From: an uncultured Porphyromonadaceae bacterium
GTDB lineage: Bacteria; Bacteroidota; Bacteroidia; Bacteroidales; Muribaculaceae
Direction of reading: 5' to 3'
Assembly: GCA_947643665.1 (NCBI GenBank)
Contig: CANRWW010000018.1
Span: 1-52,491 of the forward strand
DNA length: 52,491 bases
A program made the position numbers and the translations under genes. Within the stretch, counting starts at the first letter, position 1. Every line of letters begins with the position of its first letter. Under the pieces are notes generated by a model. The model was not told where the DNA came from, searched no databases, and saw nothing but the letters and a program-made list of their open reading frames with translations. This document shows positions 8,979-17,852 of this stretch, in pieces.

Positions 8979-9728
8979 TTATTTTTTCTTAGGTGAAATC
9001 ATAATTATCATACGTTTGCCTTCCAATACAGGCATCTGCTCTACTTTGCCAAGTTCCTCAAGATCGTTGGCGAAACGTAAAAGAAGTACCTCTCCCTGCT
9101 CCTTGAATAAGATTGAACGACCCTTAAAGAACACGTATGCCTTTACTTTTGAGCCTTCTTGAAGGAAGCTTTGTGCATGCTTAAGTTTGAAATTATAGTC
9201 ATGATCATCGGTCTGGGGACCAAACCGGATCTCTTTCACAACCACTTTTGTAGCTTTGGCTTTCTGTTCCTTCAATCTTTTTTTCTGTTGATATAGGAAT
9301 TTTGAGTAATCCAATATCTTGCAGACAGGAGGCTGGGCAGTCGGAGAAATCTCCACCAGATCAAGTTCTAGCTCATCTGCCATCTTCAGAGCTTGCTGGA
9401 TGGGATACACTCCATTTTCCACATTATCACCAACTACGCGCACCTCACGTGCACGAATTCGGTCATTGATCGCGTATGGTTCTTCTTTGCGAGGCATGCG
9501 TGGACCTTGAAATGGCGGTCTGCTGCCAGCGGGACGGGAACCACCAGGCCGAAAACCGGAGAATCCTCCCGGACGGGGAGAATTGCCCCCTCCGGGACGT
9601 GTGCCGCTACCTGCCGGACGGGAACCGGATGTGCCTTGGGGACGGGGTGCTCCACCTCCCTGCGGACGGGGTGCACCTGTAGTGTGGGTTGGACGCGGAG
9701 CGCCCGAATGTTGTGGTTTTTTATCCAT
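8979..9728 (-). CDS. infC: Translation initiation factor IF-3 with long Gly/Pro/Arg-rich N-terminal extension
   Basis: A 249-residue IF-3. The core begins near residue 85 ([22 protein letters not shown]) and continues through [38 protein letters not shown] and the C-terminal [19 protein letters not shown]. Before the core lie about 80 residues of repeats rich in Pro, Arg and Gly ([24 protein letters not shown]) that are absent from the ~180-residue enterobacterial protein. The start is an ordinary ATG, unlike the AUU start used for autoregulation in Escherichia coli. It begins 23 bases after the thrS stop. The extension resembles disordered RNA-binding tails; its role is unknown. Confidence 0.96.
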   Translation of the reverse strand: MDKKPQHSGAPRPTHTTGAPRPQGGGAPRPQGTSGSRPAGSGTRPGGGNSPRPGGFSGFRPGGSRPAGSRPPFQGPRMPRKEEPYAINDRIRAREVRVVGDNVENGVYPIQQALKMADELELDLVEISPTAQPPVCKILDYSKFLYQQKKRLKEQKAKATKVVVKEIRFGPQTDDHDYNFKLKHAQSFLQEGSKVKAYVFFKGRSILFKEQGEVLLLRFANDLEELGKVEQMPVLEGKRMIIMISPKKK

Positions 9729-9751
9729 TAAATGGGATTGATTATTCTATT

Positions 9752-11683
9752 TTATTCCAGATTCGCAACTTTATGGGCGATTTCTTCGGCAAAGGTAGCA
9801 ATTTTCATCGTACCTTTATCACCTTCACCCTGTTTTCTTACTGAAACTTCACCGTTTTCTGCTTCTTTTTCACCAACCACAAGCATATAGGGAATACGAC
9901 GCAGCTCATTATCGCGTATTTTACGGCCTATCTTTTCATTTCGGTCATCAACAGCCACACGCACATCAGCAGCTGTAAGTTGTTTTGCCACTTCATATGC
10001 ATAGTTGTTGTATTTCTCGGAAATTGGCAGGATGATAGCCTGGTCAGGTGACAGCCACAATGGGAATTTGCCTGCTGTATGTTCAAGGAGAACTGCTACA
10101 AACCGCTCCAGAGAGCCGAAAGGTGCACGGTGTATCATCACCGGACGATGCTTCTGATTGTCTGCACCTGTATATTCAAGCTGGAAACGTTCCGGCAGGT
10201 TGTAATCCACCTGGATTGTGCCAAGCTGCCAGCGGCGGCCGATAGCGTCCTTTACCATAAAGTCCAGTTTCGGGCCATAGAACGCAGCCTCGCCAAGTTC
10301 TTTGCGTGCCTTTAGCCCCTTCTCTTCACAAGCCTCAATGATAGCGGTTTCCGCCAAATGCCAGTTTTCATCGCTTCCGATATATTTTTGTTTGTTTTTA
10401 GGATCACGCAAGGATATTTGTGCCTCGAAATTATTGAAGTCAAGAGCCTTGAAGATATAGAATATTATATCCATTACCTTCAGGAATTCATCCTTTATCT
10501 GATCTGGAGAGCAAAAAATATGGGCATCATCCTGAGTAAAACCGCGCACGCGTGTAAGGCCGTGCAACTCACCGGTCTGCTCATAACGGTATACAGTTCC
10601 AAATTCGGCAAGTCGCAAGGGCAGTTCACGATAGGAACGTGGGTATGCTTTGAAAATCTCACAGTGATGAGGGCAATTCATGGGCTTGAGCATATACTCT
10701 TCGCCCTCTTGAGGAGTATGTATCGGCTGGAACGAATCTTTTCCGTATTTTGCATAATGGCCGGATGTCACATAAAGGAGTTTGTTGCCGATATGTGGAG
10801 TTATTACCTGCTGATATCCATATTTTTTCTGGATCTTGCGGAGGAACTGTTCCAGACGGTCACGCAAAGCTGCGCCTTTTGGAAGCCAAAGAGGAAGGCC
10901 TGCCCCTACATTTGTAGAAAATGCGAACAGTTCCATCTCTTTCCCAAGTTTGCGGTGATCACGTTTCTTTGCCTCTTCAAGCATCGCTAGATACTCGTCC
11001 AGCAATTTTTTCTTAGGGAAAGTGATGCCGTATACTCGCACAAGCTGATTGCGTTTTTCATCACCACGCCAATATGCCCCGGCAAGAGACATTACTTTCG
11101 CCGCTTTGATGACGCCAGTGGAGGGCAAGTGCGGTCCACGGCAAAGGTCTGTGAATGCCCCTTGGGTATATGTGGTAATATGTCCATCTTCAAGTTCCGA
11201 AATAAGCTCGCACTTATATTCTTCTCCACGATCCCCGAAAGCCTTAAGAGCGTCGTCCTTGGAAATATCCGCACGCACGATTGCCTCGTTGCGTTTGGCA
11301 AGTTCAAGCATCTTCGCTTCAATTGCAGGAAAATCTGCGGATGTGATTGAATGGCCATTGGGATCTATGTCATAATAGAACCCGTTTTCTATGGCAGGGC
11401 CTATACCGAATTTAACTCCGGGATAAAGTTCCTGAAGGGCTTCTGCGAGCAAATGCGCCGAACTATGCCAGAATGCATGTTTGCCTTCGGCATCATCCCA
11501 TTTAAACAGTTTTATAGTGGAGTCGGATTCAATCGGACGGGTCAGATCCCATTCTTGTTCGTTAACAGCTGCGGCGAGCACCTCGCGAGCCAATTGGGGA
11601 GACAAACTCTGTGCAATCTGAAGAGGTGTAACACCTGCTTCAAACTGCTTCACCGAATTATCGGGAAAAGTTATGTTAATCAT
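9752..11683 (-). CDS. thrS: Threonyl-tRNA synthetase
   Basis: A 643-residue class II synthetase that charges tRNA-Thr. Domains run in order: N-terminal TGS ([20 protein letters not shown]), editing domain ([16 protein letters not shown] near residue 72 and the [20 protein letters not shown] region), catalytic core ([21 protein letters not shown] with the Zn-binding Cys and His, then [21 protein letters not shown]), and C-terminal anticodon domain ([18 protein letters not shown]). The frame is open to a TTG at 11704, but the ATG at 11683 gives the conserved MINITFPD start and is preferred. The leader carries two hairpins and a TAAATTTG promoter box. It heads the operon with infC, rpmI and rplT. 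Confidence 0.98.
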   Translation of the reverse strand: MINITFPDNSVKQFEAGVTPLQIAQSLSPQLAREVLAAAVNEQEWDLTRPIESDSTIKLFKWDDAEGKHAFWHSSAHLLAEALQELYPGVKFGIGPAIENGFYYDIDPNGHSITSADFPAIEAKMLELAKRNEAIVRADISKDDALKAFGDRGEEYKCELISELEDGHITTYTQGAFTDLCRGPHLPSTGVIKAAKVMSLAGAYWRGDEKRNQLVRVYGITFPKKKLLDEYLAMLEEAKKRDHRKLGKEMELFAFSTNVGAGLPLWLPKGAALRDRLEQFLRKIQKKYGYQQVITPHIGNKLLYVTSGHYAKYGKDSFQPIHTPQEGEEYMLKPMNCPHHCEIFKAYPRSYRELPLRLAEFGTVYRYEQTGELHGLTRVRGFTQDDAHIFCSPDQIKDEFLKVMDIIFYIFKALDFNNFEAQISLRDPKNKQKYIGSDENWHLAETAIIEACEEKGLKARKELGEAAFYGPKLDFMVKDAIGRRWQLGTIQVDYNLPERFQLEYTGADNQKHRPVMIHRAPFGSLERFVAVLLEHTAGKFPLWLSPDQAIILPISEKYNNYAYEVAKQLTAADVRVAVDDRNEKIGRKIRDNELRRIPYMLVVGEKEAENGEVSVRKQGEGDKGTMKIATFAEEIAHKVANLE

Positions 11684-11708
11684 TTCCAAAATATTGTTTA
11701 TCAATCAA

Positions 11709-11729
11709 TTGCCACCAACAACATGGCAA
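11709..11729 (-). promoter_or_regulatory. Hairpin in the thrS leader, start-proximal
   Basis: A perfect 6-bp stem (11709-11714 with 11724-11729) closes a 9-base loop that reads TGTTGTTGG in the transcript. It lies 26-46 bases upstream of the thrS start codon. The loop contains UGU, the anticodon of one tRNA-Thr isoacceptor. An operator role is inference. Confidence 0.4.
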
Positions 11730-11753
11730 CCAAACAAATATAAATCTTATAAC

Positions 11754-11770
11754 TGGCAGTCTCGCTGCCA
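11754..11770 (-). promoter_or_regulatory. Hairpin in the thrS leader, promoter-proximal
   Basis: A 6-bp stem (11754-11759 with 11765-11770) closes a 5-base loop, just inside the predicted transcript start. In the transcript it reads TGGCAG-CGAGA-CTGCCA. It could be a second domain of a translational operator or simply a 5' stabilising hairpin. Confidence 0.4.
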
Positions 11771-11780
11771 AAAAACGCCA

Positions 11781-11788
11781 CAAATTTA
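11781..11788 (-). promoter_or_regulatory. -7 promoter box of thrS-infC-rpmI-rplT
   Basis: On the minus strand the sequence is TAAATTTG, a match to TAnnTTTG. It would start a transcript about 90-95 bases before the thrS ATG, so both leader hairpins would be transcribed. Confidence 0.6.
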
Positions 11789-11874
11789 CAACTTTTTTTT
11801 CACACTACAATCTTATAAAACAATCTATTTTACCGGTTCCTCGTCATTTTGATTTTAATTCGGTATTCAACAAC

Positions 11875-11934
11875 AAAACCATCGGCTATGACAAGAAATG
11901 TAAATTAAAATTTCTCGTCGGAGCCGACGGTTTA
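11875..11934 (-). terminator. Candidate terminator of hppA
   Basis: An outer 12-bp stem with one mismatch (11876-11887 with 11922-11933) encloses an inner region that can also pair (gaaat/atttc). On the minus strand the 3' arm is followed by TTTTGTTG. It lies about 30 bases after the hppA stop. The loop is large, so confidence is moderate. Confidence 0.5.
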
Positions 11935-11964
11935 TTGACAATTGTTTATGTTGCGTATATACGA

Positions 11965-14166
11965 TCAGAAAAGCGACCAGGAAACTGTAAGTCCGGCCAT
12001 GACTATTGCTACCATTGACATCAGTTTAATCAGAATGTTTAGGGACGGGCCGGATGTGTCTTTGAAAGGATCGCCAACGGTATCACCGACAACTGTGGCT
12101 TTGTGTACTTCGCTGCCTTTTCCACCAAAATTACCCTCTTCTACATATTTCTTGGCATTGTCCCATGCTCCTCCTGAATTGGCCATGAAGATAGCAAGCA
12201 CGAATCCTGACGACAAGCCACCCACGAGTAGTCCTATTACGCCTGGCACACCAAACACAAGGCCGGTAAGAATCGGAGCTACAATGGCAAGAAGCGATGG
12301 GAAAACCATCTCACGTTGTGCCCCAAGGGTTGAAATCTGTACACAACGAGCATAATCCGGCTCTGCGTTGCCTGTAAGAATGCCTTTTATTTCGCGGAAT
12401 TGACGCCGCACCTCTTCAACCATATGTGCGGCAGCACGCCCGACGGCGTTCATTGTGAGTCCGCAGAAAAGAAATGCCATCATAGAGCCGATAAACATGC
12501 CGGAAAGCACTTTGGGATTCATCAGATTCACATCAAAATAAGTCATAAAATCAGTAAACGTAGCTTCATGGATCGGCTTTGACAAATCTCCAAGATTAAT
12601 GGAAGTCTGTCCGAGACGCACCAAGCCGATACGTATTTCTTCTATGTAGGAAGCCAGAAGGGCAAGGCCTGTCAATGCAGCAGAACCGATAGCAAATCCT
12701 TTTCCTGTAGCCGCAGTGGTGTTTCCAAGCGAATCAAGTGCGTCTGTGCGCCGGCGCACATCTTCTCCAAGGGAACTCATCTCTGCATTTCCCCCGGCAT
12801 TGTCTGCGATTGGGCCATATGCATCTGTTGCAAGCGTGATCCCCAAAGTGGAAAGCATTCCTACGGCTGCGATGCCGATACCATAAAGTCCCATGCTCAC
12901 ATTGGCGAAATCATAGCCTGAGGCAAGCCAATATGACAATATTATGCCTACAACAACCGCCAGAACCGGAATGGCAGTTGATACCATGCCAAGGCCTACC
13001 CCTGAGATGATAACTGTTGCAGGACCAGTCTTGCCGCTTTCCGAAAGCCTGCGCGTAGGGGCATAGCTTTGTGAAGTATAATACTCTGTGGAGCGCCCGA
13101 TCACAATGCCTACCAGCAAGCCTATTACCACCGACAATGATATATTTACCCAATTCTGCAATCCAAGTAGCCAAAGTATTAGAAATGTAGCACCTACAAT
13201 CAGCACGGAACTCAGATTAGTACCAAGTGAAAGCGAATTGAGCAAATCTTTCATTTTTGCATCCTCGCGGGTTTTGACAGAAAATATACCTATTATAGAA
13301 AGTACGATACCTACAGCTGCGATCAGCATTGGGGCAAGCACTGCTTTAAACTGCATCACGGTATCGCCGGTTGCCATATATGCAGCCGCACCAAGAGCTG
13401 AAGTCGCCAGTATGGAACCACAATACGACTCATACAGATCCGCGCCCATTCCAGCCACATCGCCTACGTTGTCGCCTACATTGTCTGCAATTGTAGCGGG
13501 GTTGCGGGGGTCGTCTTCCGGGATGCCAGCCTCAACTTTGCCTACCAGATCGGCACCAACGTCTGCCGCTTTTGTATATATGCCACCGCCTACACGCGCA
13601 AAAAGCGCTTGGGTTGAAGCGCCCATGCCGAATGTGAGCATGGTCGTCGTAATCATACACAACTTGGCGGCAGGGGTATACGGATCTTCCGGCACGAACC
13701 AGTCAAGCACAAGATACCAGAAGGATATGTCAAGGAGTCCGAGTCCGACAACTACCAGGCCCATTACAGCGCCGCTTCTGAAAGCTACCCGCAACCCCGA
13801 ATTAAGCGATTTACGGGCTGCATTGGCTGTACGTGCAGAGGCATTGGTGGCAGTCTTCATCCCAAGAAAACCGGAAAGCCCTGAGAAAAAGCCTCCGGTA
13901 AGAAACGCCACAGGAACCCATGGATTCTGCAACTGGAACCCATATGCCATGATAGAGAAAAGAACTACAAGCCCAAGAAACACCAGACCCACAATCTTGT
14001 ACTGCTGTTTCAAATAAGACATGGCGCCTTGGCGCACATACGATGCAATTTTCTGCATCGTGGGAGTGCCCTCGCTTTCACGCATCATCTGACGGTAGAA
14101 AAACCAAGCCAACAGAAGCGCCAATAACGAAGCTGCAGGCACAATCCAAAATAACATTTTTTCCAT
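11965..14166 (-). CDS. hppA: Membrane-bound, ion-pumping pyrophosphatase (K+-dependent type)
   Basis: A 733-residue integral membrane enzyme that couples pyrophosphate hydrolysis to Na+ and/or H+ export. It has ~16 hydrophobic segments. The substrate-site signature is clear: [17 protein letters not shown] and [32 protein letters not shown], with the Asp/Lys clusters that bind Mg-PPi, and the C-terminal [14 protein letters not shown] and [19 protein letters not shown]. At the K+-determining site ([10 protein letters not shown]) A485 and G488 stand where K+-independent enzymes have Lys and Thr, so this is the K+-dependent class. In Bacteroides relatives such enzymes pump Na+, or Na+ and H+; the ion used here is inferred. 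It is monocistronic, with a leader of about 240 bases. Confidence 0.96.
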   Translation of the reverse strand: MEKMLFWIVPAASLLALLLAWFFYRQMMRESEGTPTMQKIASYVRQGAMSYLKQQYKIVGLVFLGLVVLFSIMAYGFQLQNPWVPVAFLTGGFFSGLSGFLGMKTATNASARTANAARKSLNSGLRVAFRSGAVMGLVVVGLGLLDISFWYLVLDWFVPEDPYTPAAKLCMITTTMLTFGMGASTQALFARVGGGIYTKAADVGADLVGKVEAGIPEDDPRNPATIADNVGDNVGDVAGMGADLYESYCGSILATSALGAAAYMATGDTVMQFKAVLAPMLIAAVGIVLSIIGIFSVKTREDAKMKDLLNSLSLGTNLSSVLIVGATFLILWLLGLQNWVNISLSVVIGLLVGIVIGRSTEYYTSQSYAPTRRLSESGKTGPATVIISGVGLGMVSTAIPVLAVVVGIILSYWLASGYDFANVSMGLYGIGIAAVGMLSTLGITLATDAYGPIADNAGGNAEMSSLGEDVRRRTDALDSLGNTTAATGKGFAIGSAALTGLALLASYIEEIRIGLVRLGQTSINLGDLSKPIHEATFTDFMTYFDVNLMNPKVLSGMFIGSMMAFLFCGLTMNAVGRAAAHMVEEVRRQFREIKGILTGNAEPDYARCVQISTLGAQREMVFPSLLAIVAPILTGLVFGVPGVIGLLVGGLSSGFVLAIFMANSGGAWDNAKKYVEEGNFGGKGSEVHKATVVGDTVGDPFKDTSGPSLNILIKLMSMVAIVMAGLTVSWSLF

Positions 14167-14416
14167 GATATTTTAATTTAAGGTAAATTGAATCTTCATG
14201 CGGTTATGAGAGTAGAAACCATAACAAGTCTCCGGCAGTGGTTATAAAAACGAGACATTCAATTTGCAAAATCCAGCTCGCCAAGATTTTACATTGCCTA
14301 TACACACTTAATAATCCAATGCAACACGGATCTGTTTCAATACAAATTGCATCGCCTTATTATACATCCATTTTTACCAGCCGTGTGCTGATAATGGCAT
14401 ATCGAAGTATACTTTG

Positions 14417-14424
14417 CAAAGTTA
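14417..14424 (-). promoter_or_regulatory. -7 promoter box of hppA
   Basis: The minus strand reads TAACTTTG, matching TAnnTTTG, inside a run of AT-rich DNA. No TTTG lies at the ideal 19-base distance. It predicts a leader of about 240 bases. Confidence 0.5.
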
Positions 14425-14502
14425 GCATAAATATCCAAACAATCTTCTTTGGAAGATGCATTTTTTTGCTACTTTAAAAGCCGTTTCTTTTCATTTTAAC
14501 CG

Positions 14503-14510
14503 TATATTTG
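14503..14510 (+). promoter_or_regulatory. -7 promoter box upstream of the 14633 gene
   Basis: TATATTTG matches TAnnTTTG, 122 bases before the ATG of the small membrane protein. The -33 element is weak. Confidence 0.5.
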
Positions 14511-14632
14511 CACACGTAAAACTTTTGGTGTCCAGTTTTAACCGAACCATAATGGAAACGGATACGTTAATTTACATATAACTATATTTTATTATCAACA
14601 AAACATATAATTCAACTATAAAATAGAATATC

Positions 14633-14866
14633 ATGGCTAGAGATGAAGAAAACCGTGGGACTCAAATACCATCTACAATGAGAGTGGTATTCGGCATAAT
14701 AATGATCATAATATATGTAGGGATGGGGATATTGCTTCTTATAAACTTTTTCGGATGGCATGGAGAACTTCTCACCTGGTTAAGATGGGGTGGCGGCATA
14801 CTATTCATAATATATGGTATATGGCGTGCAATTCGTCAGTTTTGGGGAATTGACAGCAGCATTTAG
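14633..14866 (+). CDS. Small two-helix membrane protein, function unknown
   Basis: A 77-residue protein with a short charged N-terminus (MARDEENRGTQ) and two hydrophobic segments at about residues 17-39 and 49-66, the second rich in Gly and aromatic residues (RWGGGILFIIYGIWRAI). The C-terminal tail is short. It has its own upstream promoter box and is followed 175 bases later by the PstS-like lipoprotein gene. Coding reality rests on the promoter, the clean ATG and the well-formed TM pattern. I do not recognise a named family. Confidence 0.75.
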   Translation: MARDEENRGTQIPSTMRVVFGIIMIIIYVGMGILLLINFFGWHGELLTWLRWGGGILFIIYGIWRAIRQFWGIDSSI

Positions 14867-14981
14867 CATATTGGCGCCGCGAATTGTAAAAATCAGTTCG
14901 CGGCGCCATGTATATTGCAAAAAAAATAAAAAAGCAGAAATTTTTGATTGCAGATTTGGCGAATGTTAATTTAACATTGAC

Positions 14982-14989
14982 TATCTTTG
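14982..14989 (+). promoter_or_regulatory. -7 promoter box upstream of the PstS-like gene
   Basis: TATCTTTG matches TAnnTTTG and lies 51 bases before the preferred ATG at 15041. A TTTG occurs at 14955-14958, but the spacer is 23 bases, longer than ideal. Confidence 0.55.
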
Positions 14990-15040
14990 CATAATATCAA
15001 TTGTCTATGCCCAACAACTAAAAAGATTGGGCACATTAAA

Positions 15041-16027
15041 ATGAAAAAACTTGTTTTAATATTGGTATCTGCCCTTTGCATCGGTTCTCTTATGCCCGGA
15101 TGCAAAGGCAAAGGCAAGAAAGAAGGTCCAAAAGGCAACACTTCTACATCAGGAGTGGTTGTCATGGCTTGTGATGCATCTTTTGAAAGCGTGATGGAGC
15201 AAGAGATAGATGTATTTGAATATGTATATCCCAACGCCAACATATTGTCGTATTATCTTGACGAAAAATCCTGTGTAGACTCACTCCTTTTCGGAAATGC
15301 AAGATTAGCGGTTGTATCCCACGAGCTCACTAAAGAACAGACAGATTTCCTTAAGGACAAACGCCATTTTGCTAAAACAAAAAAAATAGCGGTGGATGCT
15401 GTTGCAGTAATTGTCAATCCGGAGAATCCTGTTGAGAATCTCTCAATGAAAGACCTGTCTGAAATCCTCTCTGGAAAAATAATTAATTGGAACGACATAT
15501 ATCCGTCAAAACTCGGTAAGATTCAAGTTGTATTTGACCATAATGGATCTTCTGTTGTAAAATACATGGCAGACAGTCTTCTAAACGGGGAAAAATTTGC
15601 TGACAACGTATATGCGGCCGAATCAATGCGTGGTGTATTTGATGCTGTAAAAGAACGCCGTAATGCGATCGGCTTAGTTGGAGTAAGTTGGATTTCAACT
15701 GATTTGAAAACTTCAGAATTGACTTCTGAGGAACGTATAAAGACGTTGGAGGCGGACGATACCACGGCTACAACATTTGTAGAAGGTGTTAAAGTTTTGG
15801 GTATGCGTAGAGACAATTCTACAATAGCTTATAAGCCATACCAAGCATATATTTTCGATGGCAGCTACCCCATGTACCGTCCGATATACATGATCAACAC
15901 CGGAGCCTCCGGTTCGCTTGCCAATGGATTTTTCGCATTTGTAACATCATTTCGCGGGCAAAAACTGATGATGAGTACCGGAGTCCTGCCTGCGACAGTG
16001 CATCATCGGATGGTTTCAATTGATTAA
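15041..16027 (+). CDS. PstS-like solute-binding lipoprotein
   Basis: A 328-residue PBP-like protein of the PstS type. The frame is open 18 codons further, but the ATG at 15041 gives a proper lipoprotein signal (MKKLVLILVSALCIGSLMPGC, C21). Fold landmarks are VVMACDASFESVMEQEIDVFE, LAVVSHELTKEQTDFLKDK, KKIAVDAVAVIVNPENPVENLSMKDLSEILSGKIINWND, a hallmark PstS stretch, and VVFDHNGSSVVKYMADSLL. No PstCAB permease genes are near, so phosphate uptake cannot be assumed. In Bacteroidetes such orphan proteins often lie with TonB/ExbBD and TPR genes. A TPR gene follows 61 bases downstream. Confidence 0.85.
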   Translation: MKKLVLILVSALCIGSLMPGCKGKGKKEGPKGNTSTSGVVVMACDASFESVMEQEIDVFEYVYPNANILSYYLDEKSCVDSLLFGNARLAVVSHELTKEQTDFLKDKRHFAKTKKIAVDAVAVIVNPENPVENLSMKDLSEILSGKIINWNDIYPSKLGKIQVVFDHNGSSVVKYMADSLLNGEKFADNVYAAESMRGVFDAVKERRNAIGLVGVSWISTDLKTSELTSEERIKTLEADDTTATTFVEGVKVLGMRRDNSTIAYKPYQAYIFDGSYPMYRPIYMINTGASGSLANGFFAFVTSFRGQKLMMSTGVLPATVHHRMVSID

Positions 16028-16088
16028 ATGAATTAGACATCTTACATACGAATAAAACCTGAATAAAAACCAAATAGCACATACGAAC

Positions 16089-17717
16089 ATGAAATTAAAA
16101 TTAGTAGCTTCCCTATTTCTGGGATCTGCTCTTGGACTTTCTGCCCAAGGATTCAAGGACGGTGTGGAATACTACCGCGCCGATCAGCCTGAAGAAGCAG
16201 CAATAATTCTGAACAACACCCTTGGAGAAGCTGGTACAGACCAGTCAACCGCCTACTATTATCTTGGGCAAATAGCTCTGCAAAATGGAGACAAAGGGGC
16301 TGCACAGGATCTTTTCAACAAAGGCATTGCCGCAAATGAAGACAACGCATACAATTACATCGGTCTTGCGTCGCTAGCACTCTCCAACGGCAATACTTCT
16401 GATGCTAACAAATATTTTAAAGATGCGAAAGGACGCGCGAAAAAGAACCCGGACATACTTACAGAAATAGCACGTGCTTATTTTGTCGCAGATCCTGTAA
16501 AATATACCTCAGAGATTGATAAGGCTCTTGAAGATGCCAAAAAAGCCAAAAAAAATGCGCCCGCTCCATTTATTCTGGAAGGAGACCGTCTTGCTAAAAC
16601 AAATGTCGGTGAAGCGGCCGGAATGTATGAAATGGCAGCACAGTTTGATTCCGGGCTTGAACATCCTGAAGCCTATGTGAAATATGCCCGTACATACTTC
16701 CCTGTTAATCCGGAATATGCAATCCAGAAACTTCAGGACCTTCTGCAACAGCAGCCGAATTCAGCTCTTGCACAGCGTGAGCTTGCTGAGAAATATTATG
16801 ACAACAACCAGCTGACACGCGCAGCAGAGCAATATGAAAAGTACATTCAGAATCCCAATAGCTTCAAGAAAGACAAGCAACGTCTTGTAGGTCTTCTATT
16901 TTTTGCCAAACGTTATAATGAAAGTTATGATATGGCATCAGAACTGTTGACGGAAGACCCCAACAATTTCTATATGGAGCGTCTGCAGTTCTACAATAAG
17001 AAAGCGCTTGAGCAGAAAGATGAAGCGCTCCAAGCTGCGGAACGTTTATTCGCAAATCCCAAAGCGCAACTGAATTCTCAAGACTATATCCAATATGGCG
17101 AACTCTTGCAGGAAGTTGGTAAAGACACACTAGGTGTTGAAATGTATGAAAAAGCGGTTGCGGCAAGTCCTGAGAAAACATCAATACTGAAAGACCTCAG
17201 TGGAGCTTACTCAAATGCAAAGATGTATGACAAAGCTGCTGACGCTATGGCACAGTTCATTGATTCGGAAGGCGACAATGCTAATCCCAACGACATACTC
17301 GCTCTTGCACGCCGTTATCAAAATCTTGCCATTTCTTATATGGAAACAGATTCAGTAGCATCTCAGGTTGCGGCTGATAAGGCAATCGCCACAATTGACA
17401 AGGTGATTGCCCGCATTCCTGACAATCCGCTTGTACTCAACACAAAGAGTGATATATTACGTGTTAAAGCCAGAGGCAATGTAACCCCTGAAGTAGTCGT
17501 TGCAGACGAAACAACCCTTGGAGTACTTGACTCGGATCCAGCCAACCTTGAAAAACGTAAAAATATATACACAAGCGTATACGGACGTCTTGGCAACTAC
17601 TATTTGAACGGAGAAGGCAAAGATATGGCAAAAGCCAAAGAATATTTTGAAAAGTTCTATCAGTTAAGCCCGTCAGAGGAACTGCGTACATTCATTGATG
17701 GACTCAAAGTAGAATAA
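16089..17717 (+). CDS. Secreted or periplasmic TPR-repeat protein
   Basis: A 542-residue protein with a cleavable signal peptide (MKLKLVASLFLGSALGLSAQ). It has at least eight helix-pair repeats of TPR type, for example ATAYYYLGQIALQNGDKGAAQDLFNKGI-like blocks at about residues 50-85 and 85-120, and again at 220-260 and 340-385. The C-terminus KEYFEKFYQLSPSEELRTFI is a further repeat. TPR proteins are interaction scaffolds; no catalytic motif is present. It follows the PstS-like gene by 61 bases and is probably cotranscribed with it. A hairpin follows the stop. Confidence 0.85.
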   Translation: MKLKLVASLFLGSALGLSAQGFKDGVEYYRADQPEEAAIILNNTLGEAGTDQSTAYYYLGQIALQNGDKGAAQDLFNKGIAANEDNAYNYIGLASLALSNGNTSDANKYFKDAKGRAKKNPDILTEIARAYFVADPVKYTSEIDKALEDAKKAKKNAPAPFILEGDRLAKTNVGEAAGMYEMAAQFDSGLEHPEAYVKYARTYFPVNPEYAIQKLQDLLQQQPNSALAQRELAEKYYDNNQLTRAAEQYEKYIQNPNSFKKDKQRLVGLLFFAKRYNESYDMASELLTEDPNNFYMERLQFYNKKALEQKDEALQAAERLFANPKAQLNSQDYIQYGELLQEVGKDTLGVEMYEKAVAASPEKTSILKDLSGAYSNAKMYDKAADAMAQFIDSEGDNANPNDILALARRYQNLAISYMETDSVASQVAADKAIATIDKVIARIPDNPLVLNTKSDILRVKARGNVTPEVVVADETTLGVLDSDPANLEKRKNIYTSVYGRLGNYYLNGEGKDMAKAKEYFEKFYQLSPSEELRTFIDGLKVE

Positions 17718-17745
17718 ATCCAATAACCTCATACCGCACAACAAT

Positions 17746-17784
17746 AATGAGACCGGAAACTTATGACAGGTTTCCGGTCTCATT
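17746..17784 (+). terminator. Terminator-like hairpin after the TPR gene
   Basis: A perfect 15-bp stem (17746-17760 with 17770-17784) with a 9-base loop lies 28 bases after the stop. No clear U-run follows, so it may be a 3' stabiliser rather than a true intrinsic terminator. Confidence 0.6.
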
Positions 17785-17852
17785 AGCATTAAAGTGAGAC
17801 TTAAAATTAATATAAAGGTCACTATTTCACCAATATAATCTAACAGTTACAT

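Larger units (their letters stand above)
14167..14632. other. Divergent intergenic region between hppA and the small membrane protein gene
   Basis: 466 bases without a convincing gene. It holds the hppA leader and promoter (minus) and the promoter and ~120-base leader of the small membrane protein gene (plus). A 12-bp perfect palindrome (14411-14422, actttgcaaagt) overlaps the hppA -7 box. I see no riboswitch or tRNA that I can name. Confidence 0.6.

Noticed and set aside
10358-10990. 210-codon open frame on the plus strand
   Set aside because: Antisense to thrS across its catalytic core.
13088-14017. 309-codon open frame on the plus strand
   Set aside because: It lies wholly antisense to the well-supported hppA gene, its translation is Ser/Pro/Thr-rich without family motifs, and it is explained by codon bias in the opposite strand.
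14238-14477. 79-codon plus-strand frame in the hppA leader region
   Set aside because: No ATG-supported start, no family resemblance, and it runs across the hppA promoter; more likely non-coding.
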